DNA of 11,471 bases from Larix sibirica (Eukaryota > Streptophyta > Pinopsida > Pinales > Pinaceae), in NCBI GenBank assembly GCA_004151065.3, contig NWUY0300001805.1, forward strand, positions 32,805-44,275, in the 5' to 3' direction. The translations under genes were made by a program, and so were the position numbers. Below the pieces are notes generated by a model. The model made no database searches. It was not told the origin of the DNA and saw only the letters and a program-made list of their open reading frames with translations. This document shows, one piece after another, positions 9,112-11,471 of this stretch (position 1 is its first letter; the number at the start of each line of letters is the position of its first letter).

Positions 9112-9381
9112 ATGTGCACTTAGCATGCCATGCACATTTTTAATACATGCATGTTCTTAAAATTATGAATGCATTCTTTAATGCCATGACATGGTAGGCT
9201 AGTTGGTAGCATGTGTGGTTGTTCGAAGGGACCTAAAGCAATATTGAATAGGGAAAAGAATGTATGAGAATATGAGACTTAACAAAAAAGTATAGACTAT
9301 TGGGTGGCCTCGTATTTATGTTGTTTTAGATTTTCTACCTCTAAACATTTGGAATGGTTGATTTGTTTGAAAATGGAATAA
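9112..9381 (+). repeat. Right copy of the long direct repeat
   Basis: Aligns with 2406-2937 in the same orientation, beginning ATGTGCACTTAGCAT and ending GAAAATGGAATAA. It lacks the two extra segments of the left copy: GAGAAT is joined almost directly to ATGAGACTTAAC, where the left copy has about 174 intervening bases. Whether those are insertions on the left or deletions here cannot be told from two copies. Confidence 0.75.
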
Positions 9382-10059
9382 AATAATATAAATGTGAAAT
9401 GTATCAACTTATTATGTACTTAATATATATTTGGTACATAATACAGTAGCATAACTCAGTCATATTAGACATTTTTGTAAGGAAATTAGGAGAGAATCCA
9501 AAAATTAACATAGATTCAGTATAGTGAAAATAAGGTACGGTCAACTTATTCTTGACCATTTAAATACCTGATGAAAATTATGGGCTCAACTATCCACAAG
9601 TATTAAATCAAAATATAAATTTCGATGCCTTCAATAAGGATACTTGAAATCAAAATTTTGATGTCTTAAATCAAATCGGTCAGAGAATCAGATTCTGGGC
9701 ACGTGGTTTATATTTTGTCATAACTTCATTGCGAAGTTATTATCTTTATTGAGTCAATAACTTAGTGATAAATATTAGACTTATTTTATAATATATTTTA
9801 TTCTATATTTTAGTTATAATATTATAATATTAGATTGTAGTTAGAGTTTAGTTTTTTTTGCAAGGTTAAAAAATTCTATTAAATCTAAAAGAGGTAACGA
9901 TACATAGCCAAGTTGTTCAAGTGTTAGTATGCAGAGCTTTTATGTATGACAAAAAAAACCTAAGTATTAAGAGCTTAAGGTTGCTGTGCTATCTAAAACT
10001 AAAGAATTCAGAGAGCTGGAGAAAGATAAAGTTGACAATGCCCCCCCACAGGATGGGGG
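9382..10059. other. AT-rich gene-free stretch with several small palindromes
   Basis: No gene seen. Inverted repeats are: 9411-9442 (perfect 9-bp arms ATTATGTAC and GTACATAAT), 9539-9557 (GGTCAA and TTGACC), 9720-9740 (ATAACTTC and GAAGTTAT, 5-base loop) and a perfect 14-bp palindrome at 9818-9831. A run of eight T at about 9852-9859 would be a short poly-A on the minus strand and might mark the 3' end of the minus-strand retroelement debris to the right, but no polyadenylation signal or target duplication supports this. Confidence 0.5.
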
Positions 10060-10749
10060 TTATGACCGTAGTAATTCAATATTAAAGATAGGCCGGGGAC
10101 ATCAAAACCATCCCAAGGGATAAACCAACTTTTCATCATTTGAGAGAGGAATTGAGGAGGGACCAGTACCTGGCACATTGCAATTCCCAACATCGATAGC
10201 AGTAATAGGGCATCTTTTAAATACGAGCTGGGTGGCAACAACTTATTCTGGTTGAGGCCTAGTAAAAACATTTCCCATGATGGATCTAGAAAACGCATCT
10301 AGTTTTGCATTGAACTACTTCGTCTCCGCGCGTTGGAACTGAAAGAGAGTGTGCATGGTGGCCTCAATATTGGAGATTTGATCAACCAACAACAGAGCAT
10401 CCTTCTCTGGCCTGAGATGGCCTTGGATGCAGTCTTCCATTGCAAGGGACATTAGTGCCTTAACTATCCAGAAAACCCCAAGATTTTTTGTGTGCCTTAT
10501 TTAATGCATGCACGTAGACCTAGTATCCTCCACAAGCCTGCCAAAGTCCTCGGATAACTTCCTGGCCGAAGTGCGGCCTCACTTCTTCTTCAAGCGGTTT
10601 TCCAGCCTGATGGTGCAAGCACAAGCTGAGTCAGGGATTTCTTGCTAAAAAAAACCTTGAACCCTTCCCATCTCCTTCAGGGAGCACGACATGTGGGTGT
10701 CGTGTGGCCCATTCACCATTTTTCTCAGTTTCACCTTCTTTTGAGACAT
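10060..10749 (-). pseudogene. Decayed reading frame, unassigned, coiled-coil-like centre
   Basis: From an ATG at 10749 (MSQKKVKLRK...) one frame runs without a shift to a TAA at 10060-10062, 229 codons, broken by six in-frame stops (first bases 10647, 10581, 10503, 10317, 10245, 10104). Between stops the translation is protein-like. Codons about 24-53 hold a basic, charged segment ending ENRLKKK. Codons about 83-143 (61 stop-free) are acidic and amphipathic, including DQISNIEATMHTL, which could be a coiled coil. Codons about 169-214 include VPGTGPSSIPLSNDEKLVYP. Base composition is richer in GC than the sequence to the left. I recognise no family. Lying about 370 bp downstream of a retroelement RNase H end, it may be retroelement-borne (for example an ORF1/gag-like protein of an adjacent LINE), or a fragment of a host gene. 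Six stops is only somewhat fewer than chance for this length, so the call is tentative. Confidence 0.35.
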
Positions 10750-11119
10750 GTTCACCTTGTTTGCAAAGAGAAACCAATCAATTTTCCCACCGAGGGAGAG
10801 AATTAGAGGGTAAACCAATACACAGTGCATATGAGAGGGATGGTGTGACAAGTTGATAATAGAAGATTGGCCTTTGAGTTGAGGATGACGCTTTATCTAT
10901 CCAAGTGTATGTGGGTCGAGCGAAATTCCATATCCCCCACCTCCAAATCTAATTTCCATTAAGAATCACACAGTCGAGCAAATTTGCAGATGTATAGATC
11001 TCCTCTAACATGCACCACAATAATGAGAGAGCTCATCATGACATGATTGATTGTTATGAGTTTGGGTGGAGGTTGAAGGCATGCTACCACACACTGTGAT
11101 GTATGGTGCAAAATTCTCC
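10750..11119 (-). other. Spacer between two minus-strand pseudogene frames
   Basis: About 370 bp with no convincing frame. On the minus strand it follows the RNase H stop and leads up to the ATG at 10749. There is no poly-A tract that would mark the end of a LINE. Short frames at 10645-10851 and 10959-11141 overlap it but have no motif; the former includes the start of the decayed frame downstream. Confidence 0.4.
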
Positions 11120-11471
11120 TCATGCCGAGTGATGGCCACATGGGATGGGGGTTCCATTCAGACTACACCCATCATGGGAGAAAGAGTCATGGGGGTTAAT
11201 TTGATGACATTCCGCTTTGAGATCCTCATTGTTAGCCGTAGTCCACCCTTGGTTGCACTCTTCTCTAGGATGATCGATGCCCCATTTGTATAGTTTATCA
11301 TCCTGCTTGTTGGCATCACGTCTGACATGATGAGTGACAATAACTTGGGAACCATCCAGATTGGCTTCCAGGAGATCCAATTTGGCAGCTAATCGCCAGC
11401 TTGGGGAGACTTTGCAAATTTTGGAGCCATTGAGGATCCTATTGAGAATTTGAATCATCAGATTGGAGTCA
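11120..11471 (-). pseudogene. C-terminal part of a retroelement RNase H domain (RVT_3-like), partial
   Basis: The minus-strand frame enters from beyond the right edge and is open for 116 complete codons to a TGA at 11120-11122. The first complete residues, DSNLMIQILN, fit the segment of plant RNase H-like domains that carries a catalytic Asp (DS..vv..LN). VSPSWRLAAKLDLL matches the linker and helix. HVRRDANKQDDKL (residues 48-60) matches the family's H.R.aN..AD.la motif, with the Ala replaced by Asp and the last catalytic Asp (residue 58) kept. This domain terminates the polyprotein of plant L1-like LINEs, where it degrades the RNA strand of RNA:DNA hybrids; similar archaeal-type RNase H domains occur in Tat-lineage gypsy elements. 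After the domain about 50 further residues are rich in Cys, His, Asn and Gly (for example PIPCGHHSA). The frame is locally intact, but whether the upstream polyprotein is intact cannot be seen. It is most likely a dead fragment. Confidence 0.6.

Noticed and set aside
9905-9950. tRNA A-box-like string (TAGCCAAGTTGTTCAAG) suggesting a tRNA-derived SINE
   Set aside because: No B-box (GGTTCGANNCC) follows at the required spacing, and no poly-A or target duplication was found.
11066-11293. Plus-strand 75-codon frame
   Set aside because: Shadow of the minus-strand RNase H frame, which has a recognisable motif.

Overview
This is non-coding, repeat-dominated plant nuclear DNA. It is AT-rich and full of decayed repeats, and I see no intact gene in any frame. 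It carries a copia-type primer-binding site for plant initiator-Met tRNA and a plant-style RNase H domain from a retroelement. Large, old, diverged repeats of this kind suit a giant-genome plant, most likely a gymnosperm such as a conifer. That placement is inference from texture, not from a marker gene. One ambiguous base (N) lies at 463.

Layout, left to right. (1) 1-2031 (possibly to 2332): the 5' end of a degenerate Ty1/copia LTR retrotransposon on the minus strand. Its internal region runs off the left edge, the primer-binding site is at 743-754 and the LTR begins at 760. (2) 2406-2937: the left copy of a dispersed direct repeat, carrying two extra segments, one with a strong hairpin. (3) 2938-4520: AT-rich filler. 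(4) About 4525-8580: roughly 4 kb of ancient, diverged tandem repeats. A short 'A' motif family recurs throughout. A distinct 'B' module of about 190 bp recurs four times at 679, 729 and 741 bp spacing, giving a higher-order repeat; the distal end contains A-type units only. (5) 8590-9111: AT-rich filler with a 19-bp tandem duplication. (6) 9112-9381: the right copy of the direct repeat, about 6.7 kb from the left copy. (7) 9382-10059: AT-rich filler. (8) 10060-11471: a relatively GC-richer block holding two minus-strand pseudogene-like frames. One is the C-terminal part of a retroelement RNase H domain; the other is a 229-codon frame with six internal stops that I cannot assign.

The genes do not form a working pathway. 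The most interesting reading is structural: two direct repeats enclosing about 6.2 kb of non-coding sequence with a central higher-order tandem array. This could be an old non-autonomous long-terminal-repeat derivative (LARD-like), or simply two members of a dispersed repeat family flanking a dying satellite array. I found no primer-binding site, polypurine tract or target-site duplication to settle it.
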